Position numbers and translations under genes: made by a program. From the NCBI RefSeq assembly GCF_026183895.1, contig NZ_JAPFQI010000010.1, forward strand, positions 62,001 through 126,000: a stretch of DNA of 64,000 bases, read 5' to 3'. The notes under the pieces are model-generated. The model ran no database searches. It worked only from the letters and a program-made list of their open reading frames with translations, and was not told the origin of the DNA. The DNA comes from Sabulicella glaciei (GTDB lineage Bacteria; Pseudomonadota; Alphaproteobacteria; Acetobacterales; Acetobacteraceae). Positions 1 through 9,003 of this stretch are shown here, piece after piece (position 1 is the stretch's first letter; each line of letters opens with the position of its first letter).

Positions 1-76
1 GGCGCCGAAGCTTCCTTGCCATGCCCCGGCGCGCCATCTATGGGCGCTGTCGCGAAACGCTTCAGGAGACACGCGC

Positions 77-1318
77 ATGGCCGCCCCCGCGAGGACCGAC
101 GACCACCGCCCGCCTTCGATGCTGCGCGCCTTCCTGGACAATTCCGCCTCAGGCGGACTGGTCCTCATGGGCGCCGCGGCGCTCGCGCTCGTCGTCGCGA
201 ACTCGCCGCTCTCGGAGGCATATTTCGGCGCGATCCACGCCTATCTCGGCCCGCTCAGCGTCCAGCACTGGATCAACGACGCGCTGATGGCGGTGTTCTT
301 CCTGCTCGTCGGCCTCGAGATCAAGCGCGAGGTGCTGGACGGCCAGCTCGCGACCTGGAGCCGCCGCGTCCTGCCCGGCGTGGCGGCGGCGGGCGGCATG
401 GCCGTGCCGGCGGTGATCTTCCTCCTCTTCAACTGGAACGACCCCGTGGCCTCGCGCGGCTGGGCCATCCCGGCCGCGACCGACATCGCCTTCGCCCTCG
501 GCGTGCTGGCGCTGCTGGGCGACCGGGTGCCGGTGTCGCTCAAGATCTTCCTCACCGCGCTGGCCATCATCGACGACCTGGGCGCGGTGGTGATCATCGC
601 CCTGTTCTACACGAGCGACCTGTCCACGCTGGACCTGGCGCTGGCCGCCGCGGTCACGGCCGTGCTGTTCGGCATGGGGCGCGCGGGGGTGCGGAACCTG
701 TGGCCCTTCATGATCCTGGGCGCGATCCTGTGGTTCTTCGTGCTGCGCTCCGGCGTCCATGCCACCATCGCGGGCGTCGTGCTGGCCTTCACCATCCCGA
801 TCCGCCCCAACCCGGCGCACCCGGACGACATGCACGGCTCGCCGCTGCATCGGCTGGAGCATGCGCTGCACCCCTGGGTGACCTTCGCCATCATCCCAAT
901 CTTCGGCTTCGCCAATGCGGGCGTGTCCTTCGCGGGCATGACCGTCGACGCGCTGACCGACCACCTGACGCTGGGCGTGGCGCTCGGTCTCGTCCTCGGC
1001 AAGCTGATCGGCGTCTATGGCTCCGCCGCGCTGGTGATCCGCCTCGGCTACGCCGACATGCCGATGGGCGCGGGACGGATGCAGATGCTGGGCGTGTCGC
1101 TGCTTTGCGGCATCGGCTTCACCATGAGCCTGTTCATCGGGATGCTGGCCTTCGCGGACAACCTCCACATGCAGAACGAGGTGAAAGTCGGCATCCTCTG
1201 CGGCTCGCTGCTGGCGGGGCTGATCGGCTGGGCCATCCTGCGCGTCGCCCCGCGCGACGTGCCGACGCCGGACCAGATCCGCGCCGGGGCGCCGGCGAAG
1301 GGAACGGCCAGCCGGTAG
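77..1318 (+). CDS. nhaA: Na+/H+ antiporter NhaA
   Basis: The 413-residue protein should exchange internal Na+ for external H+ across the inner membrane, supporting pH and sodium homeostasis. It is almost entirely hydrophobic helices, with family hallmarks in order: GLEIKRE (about residues 79-85), an Asp in [11 protein letters not shown] (Asp136) and the paired aspartates of AIIDDLGA (Asp166-Asp167), which form the ion-binding site in the E. coli protein. The length is close to the family norm. The ATG follows an AGGAGA ribosome site. The gene is monocistronic: a strong hairpin lies 24 bases after the stop and the next gene converges on it. Confidence 0.96.
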   Translation: MAAPARTDDHRPPSMLRAFLDNSASGGLVLMGAAALALVVANSPLSEAYFGAIHAYLGPLSVQHWINDALMAVFFLLVGLEIKREVLDGQLATWSRRVLPGVAAAGGMAVPAVIFLLFNWNDPVASRGWAIPAATDIAFALGVLALLGDRVPVSLKIFLTALAIIDDLGAVVIIALFYTSDLSTLDLALAAAVTAVLFGMGRAGVRNLWPFMILGAILWFFVLRSGVHATIAGVVLAFTIPIRPNPAHPDDMHGSPLHRLEHALHPWVTFAIIPIFGFANAGVSFAGMTVDALTDHLTLGVALGLVLGKLIGVYGSAALVIRLGYADMPMGAGRMQMLGVSLLCGIGFTMSLFIGMLAFADNLHMQNEVKVGILCGSLLAGLIGWAILRVAPRDVPTPDQIRAGAPAKGTASR

Positions 1319-1342
1319 CCCGCCGGCACCGCGCCACGAAAA

Positions 1343-1370
1343 AACCCCCGGGACGCGAGTCCCGGGGGTT
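1343..1370. terminator. Bidirectional intrinsic terminator
   Basis: A perfect 12-bp stem (AACCCCCGGGAC / GTCCCGGGGGTT) with a GCGA loop sits between the convergent nhaA and DUF3618 genes. It is flanked by an A-rich run on the left and TTTT a few bases to the right, so it can stop transcripts from both sides. Confidence 0.85.
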
Positions 1371-1388
1371 CGCTTTTCCGGAAGGGTC

Positions 1389-2483
1389 TCAGCCCTGGCC
1401 GGAGAGGCCGCGCTTCGCTTCGGTGGCGGCGGAGCGCAGCGTGTCCTGCGCCGCCTCGCCGACCTTGGACGCCGCGTCGGCGATGATGCGTGGCGCATCC
1501 ACCAGGCTCTCGCGGTCCAGCTGCTCCATCGCGCCCTCATAGGTCTCGACGATGGTGTCCCGCGCCTCGGCGATCTTGTCCTCGGCGATGTGGCGCACCG
1601 TGTCGATACTTTCGCGCGCGGCATCGAAGGCAGCCTCGCGCTTCTCGCCCAGCAGGCGGTTCTCCACCTCGGTCGCCGGCAGCAGCGCGCCGATGCCCGC
1701 GCCGATGGCGAGGCCCAGCGCGCCGTACAGGAAGGGCTCGGCCTGGCGGTATTGCCGCGCGGCGCGGTCCGCCACGTCGCTCGCCATGTCACCGACCTGC
1801 CCGGTCAGATGCGACACATGCGCGCCGATCCCGCCGCCCGACCCCGAGGAGCCGTAGGAGGAGGAGCCATAGGACGACGAGGACGAGGAGCCCGACGGCA
1901 TGGCGCTGCTGACCGTGGAAGCGGCCGAGGAAGCGGCGCCCGACACGGCCGAGGCGGCCGAGGACGCCGCCCCGGACACGGCGGAAGCCGCGCGCGACGC
2001 GGCGTCCCCCACCGCCGAGGCCACGGCCGAGGGGCCGGAGGCGATGGCGTCGCGCGCATCGTTCATGAAGCGCCGCACCGGCCCGGCGGAGGAGTGCACC
2101 GGCTCATGCTGCATGCGGTAGGTGCGGGTGTGGCTCCGGCTTCCGCCCTGCGGCACCGCCCGCGCCGTGCGCTGGGAGTCGTAGTAGTCATCCGCGTCGC
2201 GCGAGGAGCGGCCGCCCAGCAGCATCCAGGCGACGCCGACGCCGATCAGCACCACCGGCAGCGGGTTGTCGCGCACCGTGGCGCCGAGGTTGGACACGAA
2301 CTCCGTCCCGCCGGAGCCGCGGATCCAGTCTGTCGCTTCGCCCATGACTTCATCCATGATCTGGGAGGGGCGCAGCTTCTCGCGCAGCGTGTCCAGCGTC
2401 TCGGACACGTTGTTGCGGGTCTGCTCCACTTCGCGCTCCAGCTCGGCTGGGCTCTTGTCGCCGGGGTCGGTGTTGCCGCTCAT
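1389..2483 (-). CDS. DUF3618 membrane protein with Ala/Ser repeat
   Basis: This 364-residue protein begins with a charged DUF3618-type region (EREVEQTRNNVSETLDTLREKL, about residues 15-37) followed by one hydrophobic segment (about 74-90). The middle is low-complexity: tandem AASAVSG-like units (about 150-190), then a Ser/Gly/Tyr run. A glycine-zipper-like hydrophobic stretch (about 248-268) and an amphipathic helical tail follow. It is the last gene of a three-gene operon; its ATG overlaps the stop of the holin-like gene (ATGA). By analogy with E. coli yqjDEK it probably acts at the inner membrane in stress or stationary phase. The biochemical function is unknown. Confidence 0.8.
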   Translation of the reverse strand: MSGNTDPGDKSPAELEREVEQTRNNVSETLDTLREKLRPSQIMDEVMGEATDWIRGSGGTEFVSNLGATVRDNPLPVVLIGVGVAWMLLGGRSSRDADDYYDSQRTARAVPQGGSRSHTRTYRMQHEPVHSSAGPVRRFMNDARDAIASGPSAVASAVGDAASRAASAVSGAASSAASAVSGAASSAASTVSSAMPSGSSSSSSYGSSSYGSSGSGGGIGAHVSHLTGQVGDMASDVADRAARQYRQAEPFLYGALGLAIGAGIGALLPATEVENRLLGEKREAAFDAARESIDTVRHIAEDKIAEARDTIVETYEGAMEQLDRESLVDAPRIIADAASKVGEAAQDTLRSAATEAKRGLSGQG

Positions 2484-2875
2484 CGCACCTGCTCCTTGAC
2501 GACCTGGGCGTCACGCGAAAGCTGCGTCGCCGTGCGGTCTGGGGTGATGTTGAAGGACCGGAGCGTGGCGATGCCGCCGCGCACCACGAGGAAGCCGATC
2601 AGCGCCAGCACCGCGGCGACGATCAGGGCGGAGACGGTGGCGGACAGCCCGGCATACTCCACCAGCGCGGCGATCGCCGCCTGGGTGAGGGCGATCAGCG
2701 CGCCGATCGCCAGCACCATCCCGGCGCCGAGCGAGATGACGGCGGAGCTGACCTGCCCCGCCTTCTCGCCCAGCTCCGCGCGGGCGAGCTGGACCTCCTT
2801 GCGCACCAGCGTGGTGGTCTGGTCCACCAGGTCGCCGAGCAGGTCGGCGACCGAGCGTTCGGTGTTCTCCCTCAT
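2480..2875 (-). CDS. YqjE-like holin superfamily III membrane protein
   Basis: A 131-residue protein with an N-terminal amphipathic helix (SVADLLGDLVDQTTTLVRKEV) and two long adjacent transmembrane segments (about 48-70 and 80-100). This is the pattern of the family named Actinobacterial Holin-X / holin superfamily III, to which E. coli YqjE belongs. The name is historical. There is no lysin or phage gene nearby, so a phage role is unlikely. It overlaps both neighbours by ATGA, so all three genes of the operon are probably made together. Confidence 0.8.
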   Translation of the reverse strand: MRENTERSVADLLGDLVDQTTTLVRKEVQLARAELGEKAGQVSSAVISLGAGMVLAIGALIALTQAAIAALVEYAGLSATVSALIVAAVLALIGFLVVRGGIATLRSFNITPDRTATQLSRDAQVVKEQVR

Positions 2876-3636
2876 AGCGGCGTGCCTGAGTTCTGGTTGG
2901 GCACCGGCGAGGTGCCGCCGGACGAGGAGCCGATATTCGGCGTGCTGAGCCCGGAGGACGAGGCGCCGGGTCCGGTGCCGCCGGAAGTGGTGGTCGCCTG
3001 CGGCATGGTGCCGGGCTGGCCGCCCGCCGGGTTGGCGCGGTGCGCCACGGCACCCCCCAGCGAGGCCGCCGCCATGGTGGCGGGGCGCGGCGTTTCCTGC
3101 ACGTCGTGGTCCACCCAGCCCGGCGCCATCTGGGCACGGCGGGGGGCGGGCGGGGCGCTCTTGAGGAAGCGCGCCAGCGCGAAGCCCGCCACGGCGGCGA
3201 TGGCGAAGAACGCCGTCGGGTTGCGGCGGGCGAAGGCGGAAACGTCGCCCATCAGCTCGCCCATCGAGCGCTCGCGCAGGGCCTGGGCGATGCCCTCGGC
3301 CGCGTCGGCGGCACGGTGGATGTGGCGTCCGATCTCCGGCGCGCCCTCGTCGAGGTCGGAGCCGATGCGGTGGATCGCCTGGGCAAAGGCCGAGGCCGCA
3401 CCGGCGCCACGTTCCTTGCCTTGTTCCACGAAATCCTCGGCCTGCTCGCGCGCCGAGCCGAGGATCTCCTCGCCCTGGGCGCGGGCCTCCTGGGCGAGGC
3501 CGACGGCACGGTCCTTCACGTGGCTCGCCGTCTCGGCGGCCTCGTCCTTGGCGCGGTGGGCGAGGTGCTTCGCATCCTCAAGGGCGCCCGTCAGGGTCGC
3601 GCGGGGCGTATCGGCGCCACCGGGTCTGTCGCTCAT
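2872..3636 (-). CDS. YqjD/DUF883-like helical membrane-anchored protein
   Basis: First gene of the operon, 254 residues from the ATG preceded by a CCAGGAGGCC ribosome site (an upstream in-frame start was discarded). Residues 1-110 form a long, charged, Ala-rich amphipathic helix with repeated A-K-D/E heptads, then a single hydrophobic segment (FFAIAAVAGFALARFL, about 148-163), then a Pro/Gly/Ser/Thr-rich, probably disordered tail. This layout resembles ElaB/YqjD-type proteins, which tether ribosomes to the inner membrane in stationary phase. That role is inferred from architecture only. Confidence 0.7.
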   Translation of the reverse strand: MSDRPGGADTPRATLTGALEDAKHLAHRAKDEAAETASHVKDRAVGLAQEARAQGEEILGSAREQAEDFVEQGKERGAGAASAFAQAIHRIGSDLDEGAPEIGRHIHRAADAAEGIAQALRERSMGELMGDVSAFARRNPTAFFAIAAVAGFALARFLKSAPPAPRRAQMAPGWVDHDVQETPRPATMAAASLGGAVAHRANPAGGQPGTMPQATTTSGGTGPGASSSGLSTPNIGSSSGGTSPVPNQNSGTPL

Positions 3637-3749
3637 TCTGGCCTCCTGGAGTCGGGAACGAAGAGTCTGCGTGCTGTGCGGGCACAACCATCCAGGGGCG
3701 TTTCGGTTGAGGGGGAGGGGAAGGTTGGCCCCTCGCCCCCAAAGACCCC

Positions 3750-4067
3750 TTAGGGCGCGAGGCGCCGCTCCAGCGCCTCCATCCGCGCCGTGTCGCGCCT
3801 TCCCTGCCGCTCCAGCCGCCGCGCGAGGTTGCGAAGCTGCGGGTTCTGCGTCTCGCTTGCCGCCTCGGCCGCCATGGCCGTCCCTTCCTGCTGGTGCGCG
3901 ATCATCGCGCGCAGGAAATCCACGTCGGGATTGCCGGAGGTGACGATCTCGACGTCGTCGTCATCGTCCTCCTCCACCATCGACCAGCCGTAATAGCGGT
4001 CGTGCGGGGGCAGGGTGCAGGCCCCCAGGAGCAGCGCTCCGCCAAGGGCCAGGACCGGACGCATCAT
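3750..4067 (-). CDS. DUF305-like lipoprotein
   Basis: A 105-residue predicted lipoprotein. The signal peptide ends in LLGAC, and the acidic stretch EEDDDDDVE is followed by a helical domain with DFLRAMIAHQQEGTAMA and LARRLERQGRRDTARMEAL. These match the DUF305 pattern (usually MI.HHQ..I.MA), which is common in copper-responsive periplasmic proteins, but one of the two paired histidines is Gln here. The start is the first of two tandem ATGs, 5 bases after AAGGAGG; it overlaps the stop of the HMA gene, so the two are co-translated. A role in periplasmic metal handling is likely but unproved. Confidence 0.7.
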   Translation of the reverse strand: MMRPVLALGGALLLGACTLPPHDRYYGWSMVEEDDDDDVEIVTSGNPDVDFLRAMIAHQQEGTAMAAEAASETQNPQLRNLARRLERQGRRDTARMEALERRLAP

Positions 4068-4261
4068 GGAACCTCCTTCGCTTCCCACCCGTCATCCTGC
4101 AGCGCGGCCAGGAGGGGAGCGGCGTCGGGCGCCTCCACCCGCGCCTCGCGCTGCTCGAGCGACACCTCGACCGCGGCGTCCGGCGCCGCCTCGCGCAACG
4201 TGGCGGCGACGCCGCAGGCGCAGCCGTCGCAGGTCATGTTCTCGATGCGGATGCGGATCAT
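4064..4261 (-). CDS. Heavy-metal-associated (HMA) domain protein
   Basis: A 65-residue single HMA-fold protein of the CopZ type. Residues 1-9 form the first strand, followed by the metal-binding loop MTCDGCACGV with the CxxC pair and an unusual third Cys, then the helix and strands. It should carry Cu+ or a similar soft metal in the cytoplasm. I use the ATG at 4261 because the family begins a few residues before MTC; a GTG at 4300 would add a Pro/Gly-rich lead. Its stop overlaps the start of the DUF305-like lipoprotein. No CopA-type ATPase or CueR regulator is in the window. Confidence 0.8.
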   Translation of the reverse strand: MIRIRIENMTCDGCACGVAATLREAAPDAAVEVSLEQREARVEAPDAAPLLAALQDDGWEAKEVP

Positions 4262-4307
4262 GGCGGGATAACCTCCAGGGGGAGGCGAAGGTTTTGCCAC
4301 GCGGCGG

Positions 4308-5204
4308 TCAGGCGCGCAGCATCGCCTCCAGGGCCGGGCGGTGCGGCGTTTCCCCGTCCCGCGCCCGCAGCGCCCCCGCGGCCGAGGCGAAGCGCAGCGC
4401 CGCCTCCGGCTCCTGCCCCTCGGCCAGCGCCAAGGCCAGCGCGCCGTGGAACACGTCGCCCGCCCCGGTGGTGTTGGTGGCCTGGACGGGAAAGATCGGC
4501 ATCTCCCGCATCGTCTCCTCGCCCCGGAGCAGCCAGAGGGTCGGTTTCTCGCCCCGCGTCACGGCGGCCAGGATCGTCCGCCCCTCCCCCGCCGCGCGGC
4601 GCAGCGCCTCGGCCGGGCGCAGGCCAGGCGCGTAGTTGCCGAGGCCGGGGGCGGAGAACACCGCATGGGTGGCGCGCGGCGCCAGGTCGCGCAGAATGCG
4701 CGTCTCGCCCCGCTCCCCGTCCAGGACGGAGGAAAGGCCGCGCTCGCCGGCGGCATCCAGGGCGCGCGCGGCGGCCTCTGGCCAGCGGGGGTCGCAGTGC
4801 AGCGCCTGGGCTTCCGCCAGGGCCTCCAGCGGCAGGGAGCCTGGGTCGGTGGGCAGGTTCTCGCCGCGCCAGCCCAGCGTCACCCGCTCGCCGAACCGGT
4901 CCACGATGACGGCGGAGACGGGCGAGCGGGCGTCGGGAAAAAGGCGCAGGGCGGAAACATCCACCCCTTCCGCCTCCAGCGCCTCACGCGCCGCCTCGCC
5001 ATTCGGGTCGTCGCCCAGCCGGCCCCACAGCGCGGCCCGGCCGCCCAGCCGCGCCACGGCGATGGCGGCATTGGCCGCCATGCCGCCGATCATCGCGCGG
5101 TAGTCGCCGGCGCGGGCCTTGGCCGGGGCGGTCGGCACCTCGTCCACCCGGAACACGTGGTCGGTGACGGCGCTGCCCAGGCAGATCACGCGCGGCGCCG
5201 CCAT
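4308..5204 (-). CDS. PfkB-family carbohydrate kinase
   Basis: A 298-residue ribokinase-like sugar kinase. The N-terminal PfkB signature is seen in MIGGMAANAAIAVARLGG, and the C-terminal signature TTGAGDVFHGA (from about residue 245) contains the anion hole and the catalytic Asp250. It should transfer phosphate from ATP to a sugar or nucleoside hydroxyl; the sequence does not name the substrate. The stop codon of the downstream SDR-side intergenic gap is only 10 bases away, so kinase and SDR may be co-transcribed, although their functions are not obviously linked. Confidence 0.9.
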   Translation of the reverse strand: MAAPRVICLGSAVTDHVFRVDEVPTAPAKARAGDYRAMIGGMAANAAIAVARLGGRAALWGRLGDDPNGEAAREALEAEGVDVSALRLFPDARSPVSAVIVDRFGERVTLGWRGENLPTDPGSLPLEALAEAQALHCDPRWPEAAARALDAAGERGLSSVLDGERGETRILRDLAPRATHAVFSAPGLGNYAPGLRPAEALRRAAGEGRTILAAVTRGEKPTLWLLRGEETMREMPIFPVQATNTTGAGDVFHGALALALAEGQEPEAALRFASAAGALRARDGETPHRPALEAMLRA

Positions 5205-5214
5205 CCCGTCCGCC

Positions 5215-5997
5215 TCACTCCTTCGCCGAGCCGGGCTCGGCTTGCTTGCGGTGCTGCTGCGCCAGCACCGCGGCAGGGGTGACGTTGGCCAGGGTGGTCT
5301 GCACCTTGTTCATGAAGCCGTGCACCACCTGGCCGTCGCCTTTCTGCATCGCCTTCCAGCCGGTCTCCGCCACGGCGGCCGCGTCGTCCTTCGACCCCGC
5401 GCCGACCTTGGTGTCCTCCATGCCCGCGCGCTCGAAGAATTCCGTTTCCGTGGCGCCCGGCATCAGGCAGGTGACGGAGATGCCGTGCTCCTGCACCTCG
5501 TTGCGCAGGGCGGCGGAGAAGCTGTCGATGAAGGCCTTGGTGCCGTTGTAGACAGCCTGGAAGGAGCCCGGCAGGTAGCCAGCCACCGAGCCGGTGATGA
5601 GGATGCGCCCCGCGCCGGCCTGCCGCATCTCCTGCCCGATCTTCTGGATCAGCATGATGGTGCCGGTGACGTTGGTGTCCACGACGCGCCGCACCTCCTT
5701 CCACTCCTGGTCCAGGAAGGCATGGCCCAGCCCGCGCCCGGCATTGGCGCAAAGCACGTCCACCCGCCGGCTGCCCAGCGCCGAATGGAGGCGGAACACA
5801 CCTTCCTCCGTCGCCAGGTCGGCCTCCACCGCCGTCACCTCGGCGCCCATGCCGCGCAATTCGGTCGCGGCCTCCTCGATGCGCGCCTCGTCGGCACAGA
5901 TCACGAGGTCGTGTCCCTCCCGCGCCGCGATGCGGGCAAGTTCGAGGCCGATGCCGGTGGACGCGCCCGTGACAAGGGCGAGAGGCTTGCCGCTCAT
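5215..5997 (-). CDS. Short-chain dehydrogenase/reductase
   Basis: A 260-residue classical SDR with the NAD(P)-binding TGASTGIG (about 10-17), NAG at 85-87, catalytic Ser137 and the YNGTK motif (Tyr150, Lys154). The C-terminal part resembles broad-specificity ketone/aldehyde reductases of the YqjQ/DltE type. I take the ATG at 5997, where the Rossmann strand begins within ten residues and an AAGGAAA lies upstream; the reading frame stays open much further but the extension is non-conserved. It lies upstream of the PfkB kinase on the same strand. The substrate is unknown. Confidence 0.88.
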   Translation of the reverse strand: MSGKPLALVTGASTGIGLELARIAAREGHDLVICADEARIEEAATELRGMGAEVTAVEADLATEEGVFRLHSALGSRRVDVLCANAGRGLGHAFLDQEWKEVRRVVDTNVTGTIMLIQKIGQEMRQAGAGRILITGSVAGYLPGSFQAVYNGTKAFIDSFSAALRNEVQEHGISVTCLMPGATETEFFERAGMEDTKVGAGSKDDAAAVAETGWKAMQKGDGQVVHGFMNKVQTTLANVTPAAVLAQQHRKQAEPGSAKE

Positions 5998-6085
5998 GGC
6001 AGTGTTTCCTTGCGAGGGAATGGTTCCCCCCCGCAACGCCCCCTCCCGCGCGGCGTTGCCCCGGTCACACAGGACGGAGGCGGCG

Positions 6086-7255
6086 ATGAAGGCGATCACC
6101 TGGCACGGCAAGATGGACATGCGCTGCGAGTCCGTGCCTGACCCCAAGATCGAGCAGCCGCGCGACTGCATCATCCGGGTGACGTCCTGCGCCATCTGCG
6201 GCTCCGACCTGCATCTCATGGACGGGATCATGCCCACCATGAAGTCGGGCGACGTGGTCGGGCACGAGACGATGGGCGAGGTGGTCGAGGTCGGCCCCGA
6301 ATGCCGCAACCTGAAGGTGGGCGACCGCGTGGTGGTGCCCTTCACCATCTCCTGCGGCGAGTGCTTCTTCTGCACGCGCGGCTACTACTCGGGCTGCGAG
6401 CGCTCCAACCCCAACTTCGAGATGGCGCGCGAGATGTGGGGCAACTCCCCTGCCGCGCTGTTCGGCTATTCGCACATGCTGGGCGGCATCCCGGGCGGGC
6501 AGGCGGAATACCTGCGCGTGCCCTATGCCGATGTCGGGCCGATCAAGGTCCCGTCCCACATCACGGACGAGCAGGCGCTGTTCCTGTCGGACATCTTCCC
6601 GACCGGCTACATGGCCGCCGATTTCTGCGACATCAAGGGCGGCGAGACGATCGCCATCTGGGGCTGCGGCCCGGTCGGGCAATTCGCCATCCGCTCCGCC
6701 ATCCTGCTGGGCGCGGAGCGCGTCATCGCCATCGACGACGTGCCGGAACGGCTGGAGATGGCGAAGCAGGCCGGCGCCGAGACGCTGAACTTCCGCGAGG
6801 AGGACATCTACGACGCCATCATGCAGCGCACCCATGGCCGCGGCGCCGATGCCTGCATCGACGCAGTGGGCACCGAGCCCTCGCCCACCTCCTCGCTCAT
6901 GGCGGCGGTGGACCGGGTGAAGGTCGCGACCTTCATGGGCACGGACCAGCCGCACGTGCTGCGCCAGGCGATCCACTGCTGCCGCAACTTCGGCACCGTC
7001 TCGATCGTCGGGGTGTATGGCGGCTTCCTGGACAAGGTGCCCCTCGGCAGCGCAATCAACCGCGGCATCACCTTCAAGATGGCCCAGACCCCGGTGCAGC
7101 GGTACATGCCGCTGCTGCTGGAACGGATCGAGCGGGGCGAGATCGACCCCTCCTTCGTCATCACCCATCGCGGGTCGCTGGAGGACGCGCCGGGCCTCTA
7201 CAACACGTTCCGCGACAAGAAGGACGGGTGCATCAAGGTCATCCTCCGGCCCTGA
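6086..7255 (+). CDS. Zinc-dependent alcohol/formaldehyde dehydrogenase family protein
   Basis: A 389-residue medium-chain dehydrogenase. Catalytic zinc ligands are Cys38 in CAICGSD and His60-Glu61 in GHE; the structural zinc site is the cysteine set Cys90, Cys93, Cys96 and Cys104. The nucleotide-binding GCGPVG follows near residue 192. The length and the loop after the structural zinc resemble glutathione-independent formaldehyde dehydrogenases and related threonine-dehydrogenase-like enzymes. The ATG is preceded by GGAGG. It is divergent from the SDR with an 88-base gap. The substrate could be an aldehyde or alcohol; annotations beyond the family are not justified. Confidence 0.92.
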   Translation: MKAITWHGKMDMRCESVPDPKIEQPRDCIIRVTSCAICGSDLHLMDGIMPTMKSGDVVGHETMGEVVEVGPECRNLKVGDRVVVPFTISCGECFFCTRGYYSGCERSNPNFEMAREMWGNSPAALFGYSHMLGGIPGGQAEYLRVPYADVGPIKVPSHITDEQALFLSDIFPTGYMAADFCDIKGGETIAIWGCGPVGQFAIRSAILLGAERVIAIDDVPERLEMAKQAGAETLNFREEDIYDAIMQRTHGRGADACIDAVGTEPSPTSSLMAAVDRVKVATFMGTDQPHVLRQAIHCCRNFGTVSIVGVYGGFLDKVPLGSAINRGITFKMAQTPVQRYMPLLLERIERGEIDPSFVITHRGSLEDAPGLYNTFRDKKDGCIKVILRP

Positions 7256-7263
7256 TGAAAGGG

Positions 7264-7293
7264 CGCGGGTTCCCCTTCCGCCGGGAACCCGCG
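7264..7293 (+). terminator. Strong hairpin between ADH gene and RNA helicase
   Basis: A perfect 11-bp inverted repeat (CGCGGGTTCCC / GGGAACCCGCG) with an 8-base loop starts 8 bases after the dehydrogenase stop and ends 11 bases before the helicase ATG. No T-run follows, so it may be a weak terminator or a leader structure over the helicase ribosome-binding region. Confidence 0.55.
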
Positions 7294-7304
7294 TAAACCG
7301 CGCC

Positions 7305-8903
7305 ATGGCTTTCCCCTCCCTGCCCGAAACGCTCGCCTCCGCCCTGGCCGAGCGCGGCTATGCCGAGCCCACCCCCGTCCAGTCCGCCGTGCTGGCGGAA
7401 GAAACCACGGGGCGCGACCTGCTCGTCTCCGCGCAGACCGGGTCGGGCAAGACGGTCGCCTATGGCCTGGCGCTGGCCAGCGAGCTGCTGGGCGACGCGC
7501 CGCGCCTCCCGCGCGCGGGGCAGCCCCTGGCGCTGGTCGTCGCGCCGACGCGCGAGCTGGCCCTGCAGGTGCGCGCGGAGCTGACTTGGCTCTATGCCCG
7601 CGCCGGCGGCGTCGTCGCGGCCGCCGTGGGCGGCATGGACCCGATCGCCGAGCGACGCGTGCTCCAGCGCGGCGCGCACCTCGTGGTCGGCACGCCGGGC
7701 CGCATGCGCGACCACATCGAGCGCGGCAACCTCGACGCCACCGCGCTGAAGGCCGTGGTGCTGGACGAGGCGGACGAGATGCTCGACCTCGGCTTCCGCG
7801 AGGAGCTGGAGGCCATCCTCGACGCCGCCCCGGCCGAGCGGCGGACGCTGATGTTCAGCGCCACCGTGCCCAAGCCCATCGCCACGCTGGCGAAGCAGTA
7901 CCAGCGCGACGCGATGCGCATCGAGGTGGGGAGCGAAAGCCGCCAGCACGTCGACATCGAGTACCGCGCCAGCCTCGTGGCCCCGCACGAGGTGGAGCGC
8001 GCGGTGGTGAACATCCTCCGCCTGGAGGATCCGCGCCTCGCCATGGTGTTCTGCGCCACGCGCGCCGCGGTGAACCGGCTGCACGCCAACCTCACCGAGC
8101 GCGGCTTCCCCACCGTCGCCCTGTCCGGCGAGCTGTCGCAATCCGAGCGCACCCGCGCGCTGCAATCGCTCCGCGACGGCCGCGCGCGCATCTGCGTCGC
8201 GACCGACGTGGCGGCGCGCGGCATCGACCTGCCCGATCTCGGCCTCGTGCTGCATGCCGAGCTGCCGCGTGATTCCGAGACGCTGCTGCACCGCTCGGGC
8301 CGCACCGGCCGCGCCGGACGCAAGGGGGTGAGCTGGCTGGTGGTGCCGCACAACCGGCGCCGCATCGCGGAGCGCCTGTTTGCGGGCGCGAAGCTGCGCG
8401 TCTCCACCGTGCCGGCCCCCAATGCCGAGGCGGTGCGCGCGCGCGACGCCGAGCGGCTCCTGGTCCAGGCCAAGGCCCTGCTCGCCGAGGAGCGGGAGGA
8501 TGGCGACGCCGCCCTGGCCGCGCAGCTGGTCGCGGAGGCGAGCCCGGACGCCCTGGCCTCCGCTTTCGTGAAACTCCTGCGCGCGCCCCTTCCCGCGCCG
8601 GAGGAGCTGGCCGATGCGCCGGAACGCCAGGCCCCGCCCCCGCGCGAGCGGCGCGAGGACACGGGCGGCGGCAACTGGTTTCGCATGGATGTGGGGCGCG
8701 ACGACGGGGCCGACCCGAAATGGCTTCTGCCCTTCCTGTGCCGGCGCGGCCACGTGACGCGCGAGGCGATCGGCCGAATCCGCATCCTCGGCCGCGAAAC
8801 GCAGTTCGAGGTGGACCCGCGCGTCGTGCCCCGCTTCGCCACCGCCATCCGCCGGCCCGTGGGCGGGCAGGACGGACAGGTGCGCATCGAGAAGATGCGG
8901 TAG
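7305..8903 (+). CDS. DEAD-box RNA helicase with DbpA-type RNA-binding domain
   Basis: A 532-residue ATP-dependent RNA helicase. The Q motif (Gln26), motif I SAQTGSGKT (42-50), PTREL, DEAD (154-157), SAT, ARGID and HRSGRTGRAG are all present in order. The last 75 residues (from NWFRMDVG) look like the DbpA RNA-binding domain, which directs E. coli DbpA to hairpin 92 of 23S rRNA. A role in ribosome assembly or cold adaptation is therefore likely. The 5' untranslated region is very short and lacks a clear Shine-Dalgarno; a strong hairpin lies just upstream, which could control translation. Confidence 0.93.
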   Translation: MAFPSLPETLASALAERGYAEPTPVQSAVLAEETTGRDLLVSAQTGSGKTVAYGLALASELLGDAPRLPRAGQPLALVVAPTRELALQVRAELTWLYARAGGVVAAAVGGMDPIAERRVLQRGAHLVVGTPGRMRDHIERGNLDATALKAVVLDEADEMLDLGFREELEAILDAAPAERRTLMFSATVPKPIATLAKQYQRDAMRIEVGSESRQHVDIEYRASLVAPHEVERAVVNILRLEDPRLAMVFCATRAAVNRLHANLTERGFPTVALSGELSQSERTRALQSLRDGRARICVATDVAARGIDLPDLGLVLHAELPRDSETLLHRSGRTGRAGRKGVSWLVVPHNRRRIAERLFAGAKLRVSTVPAPNAEAVRARDAERLLVQAKALLAEEREDGDAALAAQLVAEASPDALASAFVKLLRAPLPAPEELADAPERQAPPPRERREDTGGGNWFRMDVGRDDGADPKWLLPFLCRRGHVTREAIGRIRILGRETQFEVDPRVVPRFATAIRRPVGGQDGQVRIEKMR

Positions 8904-8912
8904 TTCCTGGCC

Positions 8913-8935
8913 GCACGAAGGCTCTGCCTTCGTGC
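8913..8935. terminator. Hairpin after the RNA helicase
   Basis: A perfect 10-bp stem (GCACGAAGGC / GCCTTCGTGC) with a TCT loop begins 9 bases after the helicase stop, in the gap before a convergent small gene. No T-run follows; this is a probable weak bidirectional terminator. Confidence 0.5.
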
Positions 8936-9003
8936 CCCTCAGTCGCCGGGCGGGGCGCGGCGGCGCCCGTTCGGGCGCTCGGGCCGCTGGATCGCCTCGA
9001 GCC

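Noticed and set aside
2480..2875. Phage holin
   Set aside because: The family name suggests a prophage, but there is no lysin, integrase or structural phage gene, and YqjE of E. coli shares the fold and operon order.
5998..6375. N-terminal extension of the SDR (start at 6375)
   Set aside because: The extension overlaps the divergent alcohol dehydrogenase start and is not conserved; the Rossmann fold begins at residue 6 from the 5997 ATG.
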